DNA of 64,000 nt from Methylomicrobium sp. (GTDB lineage: Bacteria > Pseudomonadota > Gammaproteobacteria > Methylococcales > Methylomonadaceae), in contig JAGXSU010000148.1 of assembly GCA_018333785.1 (NCBI GenBank), forward strand, positions 17,469 to 81,468, read 5' to 3'. The notes under the pieces were generated by a model that worked only from the letters and a program-made list of their open reading frames with translations, was not told the origin of the DNA and ran no database searches. How positions within the stretch are numbered: the stretch's first letter is position 1; the number at the start of each line of letters is the position of its first letter. Of this stretch, positions 9,376 to 18,597 are shown one piece after another. A program made the position numbers and the translations under genes.

Positions 9376-10961
9376 CGGCCATTATGCATTCGGAACCCGG
9401 GTTTTACGGCAAACTACCCATGTTGGGTGATTTTATTTCTCGCCGTTTACCGCGTGATTTTTTGACCCCTTGGGACAATTGGTTACAAAGTTCAATTTCT
9501 GCCAGCCGGGAGGAATTGGGTAATCACTGGTTAAACAGCTATATCAGCGCCCCCATTTGGCGATTCGTATTAAGCCCGTGTGTTTGCGGTCAATCAGCCT
9601 GGGCCGGTATTTTGATGCCCAGCGTCGATAAAGTTGGACGTTATTTTCCGCTCACGGTCGCTGCCCGGATAGTGAAGGAGGGTTATCTGCCTGACTTGTT
9701 CTGTTCATCATCCGGTTGGTTTGAACATCTGGAAGCTGCAGCACTTAGTGGTCTGGAGGACAGCCTGGATACAGAGGAGTTCGATCGTCTGGTTCAAAAC
9801 CTTCCTGCCGTTCCGGAATTCAAAGCTATTCAAGCTGGCGCAACTCAAGAGTCCCTGGATCATTCCGGAAAAAATGCGTTTTATGTGACGTTGGATCGCC
9901 CTGACCACATGTCTGAAGCCATTGCCGGCCTGAGTGAAGTGCTATTGGATCAGTCCCTACGGGGCTATAGTTTATGGAGTACCTTAGGCTCTGACGAGCA
10001 GCCAACTGCCTTGCTGGTTTGCGAGGGTATGCCCCCCCTTTCTGCGTTTTCAGGTTTGTTGACCGGGAACGTTGGGGAACGCGGATGGAATATTCAAAAA
10101 AAGAGTGTGCAGTCAAATCAGGATAAATCCCTGCAATCGCTTGGTAATGAACGTTTGCAAACGGGGTCATCCCCAGACGTCTCCGAATCAGAACAGAATA
10201 CGGTGCCACGGTTTATACAGAATAACGAGTCGCCGGTCATCCTCTGTTCGGGTTGGGCGTCTTGGTCGATAACCGATATCGGTAAACGTCGAAAGTTTAA
10301 CGAAGATGCCATCCTTGACCGGCCGGACGCGCGATTATGGGTGGTTGCTGACGGAATGGGCGGTCATACGGCTGGCGATGTGGCCAGTCAAATGATCGTG
10401 GATACCTTACAAAAAATTCCACCCCAAGCCTCTTTGGACGCTTATGTTGAAAGCGTTCGCAGCAGCTTGTTAAATGTGAATGCGGCGTTACGTGATTATG
10501 CCGATAGTCATTATAAAGATCGGATTGTCGGCAGTACCGTTCTGGTTTTGATTGGTGATCTGAATCGCTGTGCCTTTTTATGGGCAGGTGATAGCCGACT
10601 GTACCGGTTAAGAAATAACAAACTGGTGCAACTGACACGAGATCATTGTTACAACGACGATAACTTATCGCCGGGTTCGGTTTCTTTATCAGGATGGGGC
10701 GTTAAACAGTCTAATATTATTACGCGAGCTGTAGGTGCAGACGATGACTTGGACCTCGACTGTGAAACAACGGATGTCTTTCCCGGCGATACGTTTTTAT
10801 TAAGCAGTGACGGATTGGATAAAGAACTTAGCAGGGATGAGATTGAGTCTATACTCGTCACTTACAGCAGAAAGGATAGTGTGAAAGCATTGATGGATCT
10901 TACCTTGGAACGGGGCGCTCGCGATAACGTCAGCTTGATTGTGGTTAATTTTAATCACTAA
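9372..10961 (+). CDS. tagF: Fusion of T6SS repressor TagF and PP2C phosphatase PppA
   Basis: The first ~230 residues are a TagF/ImpM domain (FYGKLPMLGDFISRRLPRDF, WRFVLSPCVCG, PSVDKVGRYFPLTVA). After a low-complexity linker (about 235-290) comes a complete PP2C-type Ser/Thr phosphatase with metal-binding motifs FNEDA, ADGMGGHTAGD, WAGDSR, SSDGLD and ARDN. In H1-type systems TagF blocks T6SS assembly post-translationally and PppA reverses PpkA phosphorylation of the FHA protein; here both are on one 529-residue chain, which would co-localise two off-switches. The start may be GTG 9372 (overlapping tssM) or ATG 9384. Confidence 0.93.
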   Translation: MTAIMHSEPGFYGKLPMLGDFISRRLPRDFLTPWDNWLQSSISASREELGNHWLNSYISAPIWRFVLSPCVCGQSAWAGILMPSVDKVGRYFPLTVAARIVKEGYLPDLFCSSSGWFEHLEAAALSGLEDSLDTEEFDRLVQNLPAVPEFKAIQAGATQESLDHSGKNAFYVTLDRPDHMSEAIAGLSEVLLDQSLRGYSLWSTLGSDEQPTALLVCEGMPPLSAFSGLLTGNVGERGWNIQKKSVQSNQDKSLQSLGNERLQTGSSPDVSESEQNTVPRFIQNNESPVILCSGWASWSITDIGKRRKFNEDAILDRPDARLWVVADGMGGHTAGDVASQMIVDTLQKIPPQASLDAYVESVRSSLLNVNAALRDYADSHYKDRIVGSTVLVLIGDLNRCAFLWAGDSRLYRLRNNKLVQLTRDHCYNDDNLSPGSVSLSGWGVKQSNIITRAVGADDDLDLDCETTDVFPGDTFLLSSDGLDKELSRDEIESILVTYSRKDSVKALMDLTLERGARDNVSLIVVNFNH

Positions 10962-11026
10962 ATAGTGAAATATCAGGCAGCCGTAGTTTTTACGTTACAG
11001 CAATAATTTTAAAAGGAGTCACTTCA

Positions 11027-12082
11027 TTGAGTATCGATATTGAAAAATATTTGCAGGATGTAGATCCGGATGATGTTTGTGGTGACGATCTTGAATATGA
11101 TCCGGACTTTATCGCACTGGAAAAGGATATTAAAGGAAAACCCGAACAGCAAATCGGCGATACCTTGGTAGAAGCTGAGCCACCTAATTGGCGAGAGATT
11201 AAAAAAAGTTCTGAAGCTTTGCTTGAGCGTACAAGGGATTTGCGGGTCCTGATTTATTATCTTCGATCGCTGATCGCTGTCGAGGGTGTTTCGGGATTTC
11301 ATGCCGGGCTTAAGCTGATCGAAGCCTTAGTCCAGCAGCGATGGGATAGCCTCTATCCGCGACTGGATCCCGACGATGACAACGACCCGACCGAGCGCGT
11401 CAATATCCTGATGTCATTATGCGATCAGGAAACTATTTTGAGGCCATTACAGAGTGCGCCTTTAGTTGAGTCCAAAGCCATTGGGCGGTTCACACTCAGA
11501 GATGTACTGATTGCAACTGAAAAACTGACTGTTTCAAAAATTGAAAACGCTGTCAGTTTATCAACCATTGAGGCGGCCGTTCAAGACGCCGATAGCGAAG
11601 CGCTTCAACAAAAAAAAGCTTCGATTGCACAGAGTCTTGACAGTCTGAACAGCCTTGAAAAATTTGTCACGCAAGCGGTGGGGATCAGTAATGCGCCAAA
11701 TTTTGACGAGTTGAGACATCTGTTAAAAGAGATCAACGGCGTTATGTCAAATTGGTTGGATACACTGGGTGTTAATGATTCGGTTGATTCTGATGCGCAG
11801 GAAGAATGTGAGAGTGATTCCGGCGATAAACCGAAACAACAGACCGCGCAAAAATCCATTTCAGGCGCCATCAATAATAATCAGGATGTCATCAACGCCC
11901 TCAAATTAATTTGCGACTATTACAAAAAAAACGAACCGTCCAGTCCGGTGCCGATCTTTTTGGAACGAGCGTTGCGGCTGGTGGGTAAAAGTTTTATGGA
12001 TGCGCTCAAGGATATTGCACCTGACGGGATGAGTCAGGCTAATTTAATCAGAGGCGTAAAAGATGAAGAAGAGGATGAATAA
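11027..12082 (+). CDS. tssA: T6SS protein TssA (ImpA family)
   Basis: The 351-residue protein begins with an ImpA_N domain (YDPDFIALEKDIKGKPEQQIGDT, PPNWREIKKSSEALLERTRDLRV, VEGVSGFHAGLKLIEALVQQRWDSLYPRLDPDDDND). TssA caps the growing sheath/tube and helps recruit baseplate parts. The start is TTG 11027, eight bases after an AAGGAG ribosome-binding site; no nearby ATG fits. The C-terminal part (about 260-340) is shorter than in the largest TssA forms. It ends the first part of the T6SS operon, as two nested repeats separate it from tssB. Confidence 0.93.
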   Translation: MSIDIEKYLQDVDPDDVCGDDLEYDPDFIALEKDIKGKPEQQIGDTLVEAEPPNWREIKKSSEALLERTRDLRVLIYYLRSLIAVEGVSGFHAGLKLIEALVQQRWDSLYPRLDPDDDNDPTERVNILMSLCDQETILRPLQSAPLVESKAIGRFTLRDVLIATEKLTVSKIENAVSLSTIEAAVQDADSEALQQKKASIAQSLDSLNSLEKFVTQAVGISNAPNFDELRHLLKEINGVMSNWLDTLGVNDSVDSDAQEECESDSGDKPKQQTAQKSISGAINNNQDVINALKLICDYYKKNEPSSPVPIFLERALRLVGKSFMDALKDIAPDGMSQANLIRGVKDEEEDE

Positions 12083-12122
12083 AAGATTTGAGGTGAGAGC
12101 CAGCCCGCTTTGAGTTGAGGGC

Positions 12123-12211
12123 GTAGGCGCTTGATTTCAAAGGACGCGTGAAATCGTCCTGTAGCTCTCTGCAACATTCCTGCTACAGAAGCTTTTTCAA
12201 TCAAGCACCTA
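12123..12211. repeat. Hairpin repeat family 1, copy 2 (after tssA), interrupted at its right end
   Basis: This copy matches copy 1 (2855-2951) nearly throughout, from GTAGGCGCTTGATT to AATCAAGCACCTA. Its last bases appear displaced: the sequence CACCTA is interrupted by the MITE-like element at 12210-12356 and resumes as AACCC, matching the CACCTACACCC of copy 1. Confidence 0.75.
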
Positions 12212-12356
12212 ATTCTACTTTGTCAGATTAGAAGAAAAACCGTCATACCCGCCGGGAAGCGGGTATCCAGTGCCATGGATGGAGAGCTTCGAACCATCCA
12301 TGCCGGAATGACGACCTTCGGTCATGTGAAATCTGAAATCTTACAAAGTAGAACTA
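12210..12356. repeat. MITE-like element A, upstream of tssB
   Basis: The 147-base element has imperfect terminal inverted repeats TAATTCTACTTTGTCAGATT and (reverse complement of the right end) TAGTTCTACTTTGTAAGATT, with TA at each end. The interior carries CCGTCATACCCGC and GGAATGACGACC segments of the common repeat theme. It is almost identical to element B (15188-15357) read in the other direction, apart from about 23 bases missing here. No coding capacity; the TA flanks suggest an IS630/Tc1-like mobiliser (inference). Confidence 0.75.
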
Positions 12357-12438
12357 AACCCAACATAATTGGAGGGGTGAGCAGAGATCATTTGAGTTAG
12401 CAACCACTGTGTATTTTTTTTAATTGGGGAGACAGTCA

Positions 12439-12957
12439 ATGGCTGAAAGTAGTCAAAAATTTATTGCACGTAACCGTGCGCCCAGAGTTCAGATTGAATA
12501 CGATGTTGAACTTTATGGTGCAGAGAAAAAAGTTCAGTTGCCTTTTGTGATGGGGGTTCTGGCTGATCTTTCCGGAAAACCGGCTGATCCGCTGGCTCCG
12601 GTCGCAGATCGAAAAATGCTTGAAATCGACGTCGACAACTTTGATGACAGACTGAAAGCAATGAAACCAAGAGTGGCTTTTACAGTGCCGAATACGTTGA
12701 CCGGGGAAGGTAATCTGAATGTAGACATTACCTTCGACAGTATGGACGATTTTTCGCCTGCAGCCGTTGCAAGAAAAGTGGATGGGCTCAACAAATTGCT
12801 GGAAGCGAGAACACAACTGGCGAATCTGGTGACTTACATGGACGGTAAGGGTGGCGCAGAAGAATTAATTGCCAAAGTCATTAACGATCCGGCACTTTTG
12901 CAATCACTCACCGCAGCACCCAAACCGACTGATAAAACTGTCGAAGGGGGAGAATAA
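12439..12957 (+). CDS. tssB: T6SS contractile sheath small subunit TssB
   Basis: TssB pairs with TssC to form the contractile sheath that drives the Hcp tube outward. The 172-residue chain has the family hallmark RAPRVQIEYDVE near the start and VMGVLADLSG after it. I place the start at ATG 12439, which follows a GGGGAGA ribosome-binding site at 12426-12432; the upstream TTG (12424) would include that site. A 3-base gap to tssC shows they are co-transcribed. Confidence 0.96.
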   Translation: MAESSQKFIARNRAPRVQIEYDVELYGAEKKVQLPFVMGVLADLSGKPADPLAPVADRKMLEIDVDNFDDRLKAMKPRVAFTVPNTLTGEGNLNVDITFDSMDDFSPAAVARKVDGLNKLLEARTQLANLVTYMDGKGGAEELIAKVINDPALLQSLTAAPKPTDKTVEGGE

Positions 12958-12960
12958 GCC

Positions 12961-14457
12961 ATGGCAGAAACAGAAAAAGTTACAGAAGCGCAAGTCACTG
13001 AACAAGTCGGCGAAGCCAGCGAATTTTCATCGTTATTGAATAAGGAATTTAAACCCAAGTCTGACAGAGCCAAGCAAGAAGTTGAAAATGCGGTTCAAAC
13101 GCTGGCTGAATTCGTTTTAAAAGATACGTCGCTGGTGTCGGACGATGCCATTCAATCTATCCAATCCATCATTGCTCAAATTGACAAGAAGCTCACCGAT
13201 CAAGTCAATTTGATACTTCATCACGCCGATTATCAGAAGTTGGAAGGCACATGGCGTGGGCTTCATTACATGGTGAACAACACCGAAACGGATGAAATGC
13301 TAAAAATCCGGGTTATGAATATTTCCAAGAATGAGTTGGGCAAGACGCTTAAAAAATTCAAGGGAACGTCCTGGGATCAAAGTCCTTTATTTAAAAAGCT
13401 TTATGAAGAGGAATTTGGTCAATTTGGCGGCGAACCGTTCGGTTGTTTGATGGGCGATTATTATTTTGACCATTCGCCGCAAGACGTCGACATGTTAGGA
13501 CAAATCGCACAAATCTCGGCGGCATCCCACGCACCTTTCATAACCGGCGTGGCACCTTCAACGTTGCAAATGGATTCTTGGGCCGAGCTTGCCAATCCCA
13601 GGGATTTGACCAAAATATTTTCTACTCCGGATTATGCCGCCTGGCGTTCATTGCGTGACGCTGATGATTCAAAATATCTGGGTTTGGCAATGCCGCGTTT
13701 TCTGTCCCGTTTACCCTATGGCGCCAAAACCGATCCTGTTGAAGACTTTGATTTTGAAGAAGATACCGAAGCTGCTAACAGCAATAACTACACCTGGTCA
13801 AATGCTGCTTATGCGATGGCGACCAACATCAACCGTTCATTTAAACTTTATGGCTGGTGTTCAAGAATTCGCGGCATAGAGTCTGGCGGTGCTGTCGAGG
13901 GCTTACCGGTGCATACATTTCCGACGGATGACGGTGGCGTCGATATGAAGTGTCCCACCGAAATTGCAATCAGTGACCGCCGCGAAGCCGAGTTGGCTAA
14001 ATCCGGATTTATGCCGTTGATACACAAAAAGAATTCCGATTTTGCCGCCTTTATCGGGGCGCAATCGCTGCATAAACCGGCTGAATACGATGATCCCGAT
14101 GCAACAGCCAATGCCAATCTGGCTGCGAGACTGCCTTATTTGTTTGCCACCTGCCGTTTTGCCCATTACCTAAAATGTATCGTGCGAGACAAAATCGGCT
14201 CATTCAAAGAGCGTGACGATATGGAAAGATGGCTGAATAGCTGGATCAGTAATTATGTGTTAACCAATCCGGGATTAGCATCGGAAGAAGATAAAGCCAT
14301 TCGACCTTTGTCCGCCGCCGAAGTCGTGGTTGAAGAAGTTGAGGGTAATCCCGGTTACTATGCTTCAAAGTTTTATTTAAGGCCGCATTATCAGTTGGAA
14401 GGTTTAACCGTTTCTTTGCGATTAACCTCCAAACTACCTTCACAAAAAGGAGGTTAA
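12961..14457 (+). CDS. tssC: T6SS contractile sheath large subunit TssC
   Basis: This 498-residue protein has the TssC core sequences LEGTWRGLHYMVNNTETDEMLK, FGCLMGDYYFDHSP and LPYGAKTDPVEDFDFEE, and the C-terminal beta-strand region ending FYLRPHYQLEGLTVSLRL. Together with TssB it forms the sheath; disassembly depends on TssH, encoded downstream. Length matches the family. tssB, tssC and hcp sit together between two inverted MITE-like elements. Confidence 0.97.
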   Translation: MAETEKVTEAQVTEQVGEASEFSSLLNKEFKPKSDRAKQEVENAVQTLAEFVLKDTSLVSDDAIQSIQSIIAQIDKKLTDQVNLILHHADYQKLEGTWRGLHYMVNNTETDEMLKIRVMNISKNELGKTLKKFKGTSWDQSPLFKKLYEEEFGQFGGEPFGCLMGDYYFDHSPQDVDMLGQIAQISAASHAPFITGVAPSTLQMDSWAELANPRDLTKIFSTPDYAAWRSLRDADDSKYLGLAMPRFLSRLPYGAKTDPVEDFDFEEDTEAANSNNYTWSNAAYAMATNINRSFKLYGWCSRIRGIESGGAVEGLPVHTFPTDDGGVDMKCPTEIAISDRREAELAKSGFMPLIHKKNSDFAAFIGAQSLHKPAEYDDPDATANANLAARLPYLFATCRFAHYLKCIVRDKIGSFKERDDMERWLNSWISNYVLTNPGLASEEDKAIRPLSAAEVVVEEVEGNPGYYASKFYLRPHYQLEGLTVSLRLTSKLPSQKGG

Positions 14458-14627
14458 GTTTTTGATTAACTGTTTTCGGATAGAAGGCATAACGAGGGAA
14501 TGCCTTTTGGTTAGAGGTAGCCTGAGTGTAAAAGGGTAGAGGCAATATTTAGATGAAAGGGGTAAATGCCTAACAGGGTTTACTCAAAACATTGATTTTC
14601 AGTCGTATTATTTCGAGGAGATAAAAA

Positions 14628-15119
14628 ATGATTTTATTAAAATTTGAACCGGAACTAAAAGGTGATTCAAAAACGGCCAAGCATGAAGGCTGGATAACCC
14701 TGGATTCATTGCAATGGGGCGTAGGCAGGGCCATAAGTACCAGCGGCGCCGGTGTTGATCGTGATACCAGCAATCCTTCTTTCTCTGAGGTTACTGTCAC
14801 TAAAAGCATGGACGTAGCTTCTGCTCAGTTAATGCAGGAAGCCACCTGCGGAAAATCGCTCACCAAAGCGACGATTCATTTGATTCAAACGGGTGGCAAA
14901 GATGCTGAAGGCCAGGAGTATCTCGAAATTATTCTGGAAAACCCCATCATAAGCAGCTACAGCATGAGCAGTGGTGGCGACAGACCGAGTGAATCGTTCA
15001 GCATTAACTATATTGGTATAACCATGCAGTATAACCAATTCGAAAAAGGCGGTACTCCTAAAAAAGGTGAAGCAAAAGGTTGGGATTTAAGTGTTAACAA
15101 GGTAAAAAATAAAATCTGA
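14628..15119 (+). CDS. hcp: T6SS tube protein Hcp (TssD)
   Basis: Hcp hexamers stack into the secreted inner tube and can carry small effectors in their lumen. The 163-residue protein shows the Hcp1 beta-barrel pattern: KGDSKTAKHEGWITLDSLQWG, SEVTVTKSMDVASAQLMQEA and YLEIILENPIISSYSMSSGG. A GAGGAG ribosome-binding site precedes ATG 14628. The 170-base gap after tssC could hold its own promoter, which would fit the high amounts of Hcp needed, but I see no convincing box. Confidence 0.96.
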   Translation: MILLKFEPELKGDSKTAKHEGWITLDSLQWGVGRAISTSGAGVDRDTSNPSFSEVTVTKSMDVASAQLMQEATCGKSLTKATIHLIQTGGKDAEGQEYLEIILENPIISSYSMSSGGDRPSESFSINYIGITMQYNQFEKGGTPKKGEAKGWDLSVNKVKNKI

Positions 15120-15187
15120 TGGTGTCCGGTTTTTCCTGAGTTAGCAGGTTAAAGGATACTTTAATCCTTATGAATGGGCGGGCGGTT

Positions 15188-15357
15188 TAGTTCTACTTTT
15201 TAAGATTTCAGGTTTCACATGACCGAAGGTCGTCATTCCGGCATGGATTGCCGAATCCAGGCTCCATGGAGGGTTCGAAGCTCGCCATCCATGGCACTGG
15301 ATACCCGCTTCCCGGCGGGTATGACGGTCTTTCTTCTAATCTGACTAAGTAGAATTA
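15188..15357. repeat. MITE-like element B, downstream of hcp, inverted relative to A
   Basis: The 170-base element is the near-identical reverse of element A (12210-12356), with an extra internal ~23 bases (around 15241-15275) that A lacks. Ends are TAGTTCTACTTTTTAAGATT and (reverse complement) TAATTCTACTTAGTCAGATT, with TA at both borders. Elements A and B are therefore inverted repeats about 3 kb apart around tssB-tssC-hcp. Confidence 0.75.
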
Positions 15358-15408
15358 GGCCGCCCACTTTTATAGTGATACGGATTTAAATAAACCGGGG
15401 ATAGCGTC

Positions 15409-16209
15409 ATGTTGAACAGTGAACAAGCCTTAAAAGACGGCAATCTTGACCAAGCCTTAGCTGATATTCAACAATCTGTGAGAAAAGATCCAGCTAATGT
15501 CAAATATAGAATTTATCTCTTTCAGCTGTTGTCGATTCTGGGTCAATGGGAACGTGCCTTAACCCAGCTCAATGTGCTGGCTGACATGGATGCGGCAACG
15601 TTGGCGATGGTGCAAACCTACCGTGAAGCGTTACGCTGTGAAGTGTTGCGTAAAGACGTTTTCGCAGGCTTGAAAACGCCACTGATTTTTGGTGAACCTC
15701 AACAGTGGATGGCCCTGTTACTTCAAGCACTAAAATTGACGGCGCAACAAAAATTCCTGGAAGCAAAAAATTTGCGCGAGCACGCTTTTGACAGTGCGCC
15801 TGCAACAGCCGGTTCCATTAACGGCGAAAGTTTTGATTGGTTGGCCGATGCCGATGTGCGTATAGGCCCCATGCTGGAAACCATTATTAATGGCCAGTAT
15901 TATTGGGTGCCTTTTCAGCATATCAAAGCTCTTCAAATTGATGCACCCGAAGATCTGCGAGACCTGGTTTGGTCGCCCGTTCAACTGCTTTGGCAAAATG
16001 GTGGCGAAACAGTCGGATTAATTCCAACACGTTATGTCAATTCAGAATTGCACCCGGACGCCGCTATAAAACTGGCCAGAAAGACCGAATGGCAAGAGCC
16101 TGATGAAGGACTTTTTACCGGACAGGGACAGCGGTTACTGAGCACCAACAACAACGACTACGCCTTGATGGATGTCCGTGAAATCAGCTTTTCCGACACT
16201 GAAAATTGA
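15409..16209 (+). CDS. tagJ: T6SS accessory protein TagJ (ImpE family)
   Basis: The 266-residue protein opens with TPR-like helices (LKDGNLDQALADIQQSVRKDPANVKYRIYLFQLLSILGQWERALTQL is spread over residues 7-52) and ends with the conserved ImpE domain (DADVRIGPMLETIINGQYYWVPF, LRDLVWSPVQLLW, GLIPTRY). TagJ binds the sheath subunit TssB in H1-type systems and may help TssH-dependent recycling. Its place between hcp and tssE matches the P. aeruginosa H1 order. It is three bases from tssE. Confidence 0.92.
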   Translation: MLNSEQALKDGNLDQALADIQQSVRKDPANVKYRIYLFQLLSILGQWERALTQLNVLADMDAATLAMVQTYREALRCEVLRKDVFAGLKTPLIFGEPQQWMALLLQALKLTAQQKFLEAKNLREHAFDSAPATAGSINGESFDWLADADVRIGPMLETIINGQYYWVPFQHIKALQIDAPEDLRDLVWSPVQLLWQNGGETVGLIPTRYVNSELHPDAAIKLARKTEWQEPDEGLFTGQGQRLLSTNNNDYALMDVREISFSDTEN

Positions 16210-16212
16210 GTC

Positions 16213-16713
16213 ATGGCCGAGCTAACCCAAAAAGAACGCCTGCAACCGTCGTTACTTGACAGGTTGACTGATGATGAGCCGAATTCTCAGGTTGAATCCA
16301 GAGATAAGCGGGTCTTGTCGATGAATAAATTGAGGCAGTCGGTACTGAGGGACGTTTCCTGGTTATTGAATGCGGATTCATTCGAGTCGGTGACTGATTT
16401 AACCGATTATCCCGAAGTGGCTCAGTCGGTTATCAATTTCGGCATAAAACATTTGGCAGGCACTTCCGTGGTTGGAGCCAATTTGTCTGATATAGAAAGA
16501 AAACTCAAACAAGCCATCACCGTCTTTGAGCCGCGTATTTTGCCTCATAGTTTAACGGTCAGGGTTTTCGCGTCGGACATGATGAATCAGCAAGCCATCA
16601 GCTTTGATATTGAGGCCAATTTATGGGCGCAACCACTACCGATTCATCTTTATTTACGGACAGAAATCAATATGCTGACCGGTGATGTGAATTTACGCGA
16701 TATGGGTAGCTGA
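16213..16713 (+). CDS. tssE: T6SS baseplate protein TssE (gp25-like)
   Basis: TssE is the gp25-like wedge component of the baseplate. The 166-residue protein starts LQPSLLDRLTDDEP, as in the family, and has the following LRQSVLRDVSWLLNA and SVINFGIKHLAG segments; the gp25 fold ends around RILPHSLTVRVF. It is close-packed between tagJ and tssF with 3-base gaps on both sides, so the tagJ-tssE-tssF-tssG block is one transcription unit. Confidence 0.94.
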   Translation: MAELTQKERLQPSLLDRLTDDEPNSQVESRDKRVLSMNKLRQSVLRDVSWLLNADSFESVTDLTDYPEVAQSVINFGIKHLAGTSVVGANLSDIERKLKQAITVFEPRILPHSLTVRVFASDMMNQQAISFDIEANLWAQPLPIHLYLRTEINMLTGDVNLRDMGS

Positions 16714-16716
16714 GCC

Positions 16717-18597
16717 ATGGACCCAAGATTGTTGAAATATTACAACACAGAATTACACCATTTACGTGAAATGGGCGGGGAGTTTGCAACTGAATTTCCC
16801 AAAATTGCGGCACGATTAGGCATGGACAGCTTTGAATGTGCAGATCCTTATGTTGAAAGATTACTGGAAGGTTTTGCATTTTTGGCCGCCCGGGTTCAAC
16901 TGAAACTTGACGCCGAATTTCCCCGATTTACCCAGCATTTGCTGGAAATGATTTACCCCAATTATCTTGAACCTACGCCATCAATGACCGTCGTTCAATT
17001 CCAGCCGGATTTGGCGGAAGGCTCATTGAATGAAGGTTTTACTATTGAAAGAGGCACTGCTTTACGCAGTCAGACGGGAAAAGGAGAACAGACCCCTTGT
17101 GAATACCGGACCGCGCATGAGGTCAAGCTATGGCCCTTGCAAATTACGCAGGCTGAATATTTACCCAATCTTGGCGCTGTTTCAAATCTGGGTGTTCCAA
17201 GCTTAAAAGGCGTTAAAGCTGCGATTAGGATTCGTCTGAAAACTTCGGCAGGCTTAAAGTTCAATGAGCTGGCCTTAGATTCCCTGCCGGTTTTTTTAAG
17301 AGGTCATGGTGAGTTGCCCATGCAACTGTACGAGCAATTAATCGGCGACTCATTAGCCGTTTGCATGCAATCGACAGAAAAACCTTACACATGGCAGCAT
17401 CTGGTAAAGGAAAATGCCATCAGCAGGCTTGGGTTTTCCGATGATGAGGCCTTGCTGAGCTATTCTCCCCGGTCTTTTCAGGGTTATCGCTTGCTACAGG
17501 AATACTTTGCCTTTCCGGAACGGTTTATGTTTACCGGGTTTAACGGATTAGCTGAAGCCGTAAAACAATGTGATGCTCAGGAAATGGACTTGATTGTCCT
17601 GCTTAAACGCAGTCATGCAAAACTGATCAGTGCCGTTGATAGTTCGCAATTTGCCTTGTTTTGCACCCCCGCAATTAACCTGTTTCCCAAACACGCCGAC
17701 CCTATCCATATCGATCAGAAGTTATCCGAGTTCCATGTCATTCCGGATCGATCCAGACCTATGGATTTTGAGGTGTGCCAGATTAAGGAAGTTATCGGAA
17801 CCGGTGAGGGTGACGCTACTGAAAAACGGGAATTTCAGCCTTTTTATCAATACAGCGATGAGCGTAATCATGACAGCATGCCGGCCTATTATTCTTTGTA
17901 TCGCCAGCAACGCGTGGCTTCGTCAAAACAAAAACGTCAGGGGCCGAGATCCAGTTATATAGGCAATGAAATTTTTATTGCTTTGGTCGATGGACAAGCC
18001 GCGCCTTACAGTAAAGGCCTGAAGCAATTATCGATAAAGACCCTGTGCAGCAACCGTGATTTGCCCTTGCAAATGCCTTTGGGCGGTGGAAAAACAGATT
18101 TCACCATGCAAAAAGGTGCGCCGGTAAACAGTATCCGTTGCCTTTCAGGACCCACTAAACCCCGGGCATCCAATGCTTATAGCAATGCCAACTGGAGTTT
18201 GATCAATCATTTGTCATTGAATTATTTAAGCCTGATCGATAGCAACGCCAAAGAAGGCGCGACCGCATTGAGGAGTTTATTAAGGCTATACAGTGAATAC
18301 AACGTTGCGGCCATTACCAACCAGATTGAGGGATTGTCATCGATTCAGGCGAATGCCATCGTCAGGCGTATCAACACAGCCGGGCCCATTGTTTTTGGCC
18401 GTGGCCTGGAAATAACCCTTAATTTTGATGAATCTGCTTTTGAAGGCAGTGGCGTATTCTTGATGGGGGCTGTGCTGGAAAACTTTCTGGCACGCTATGT
18501 TTCCATCAACTCTTTTACTGAAACCGTGGTTCAAACTGCGGATCGTGGAGAAATAATCAGATGGCCGACGAGAATGGGTCGAAGAAAAATGATTTAG
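16717..18597 (+). CDS. tssF: T6SS baseplate protein TssF
   Basis: This 626-residue protein carries the TssF signature at its start (LLKYYNTELHHLREMGGEFA, EFPKIAARLGMD, DPYVERLLEGFAFLAARVQLKLD) and FPRFTQHLLEMIYPNYLEPTPSM soon after. TssF forms the wedge heterotrimer with TssG around the spike. Length is typical. Its last 37 bases overlap tssG in another frame, which supports tight translational coupling. Confidence 0.96.
   Translation: MDPRLLKYYNTELHHLREMGGEFATEFPKIAARLGMDSFECADPYVERLLEGFAFLAARVQLKLDAEFPRFTQHLLEMIYPNYLEPTPSMTVVQFQPDLAEGSLNEGFTIERGTALRSQTGKGEQTPCEYRTAHEVKLWPLQITQAEYLPNLGAVSNLGVPSLKGVKAAIRIRLKTSAGLKFNELALDSLPVFLRGHGELPMQLYEQLIGDSLAVCMQSTEKPYTWQHLVKENAISRLGFSDDEALLSYSPRSFQGYRLLQEYFAFPERFMFTGFNGLAEAVKQCDAQEMDLIVLLKRSHAKLISAVDSSQFALFCTPAINLFPKHADPIHIDQKLSEFHVIPDRSRPMDFEVCQIKEVIGTGEGDATEKREFQPFYQYSDERNHDSMPAYYSLYRQQRVASSKQKRQGPRSSYIGNEIFIALVDGQAAPYSKGLKQLSIKTLCSNRDLPLQMPLGGGKTDFTMQKGAPVNSIRCLSGPTKPRASNAYSNANWSLINHLSLNYLSLIDSNAKEGATALRSLLRLYSEYNVAAITNQIEGLSSIQANAIVRRINTAGPIVFGRGLEITLNFDESAFEGSGVFLMGAVLENFLARYVSINSFTETVVQTADRGEIIRWPTRMGRRKMI

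Noticed and set aside
12210..15357. Composite transposon carrying tssB-tssC-hcp
   Set aside because: The flanking elements have no transposase and the enclosed genes are standard core T6SS genes in the expected order, so the block has not been captured as cargo.
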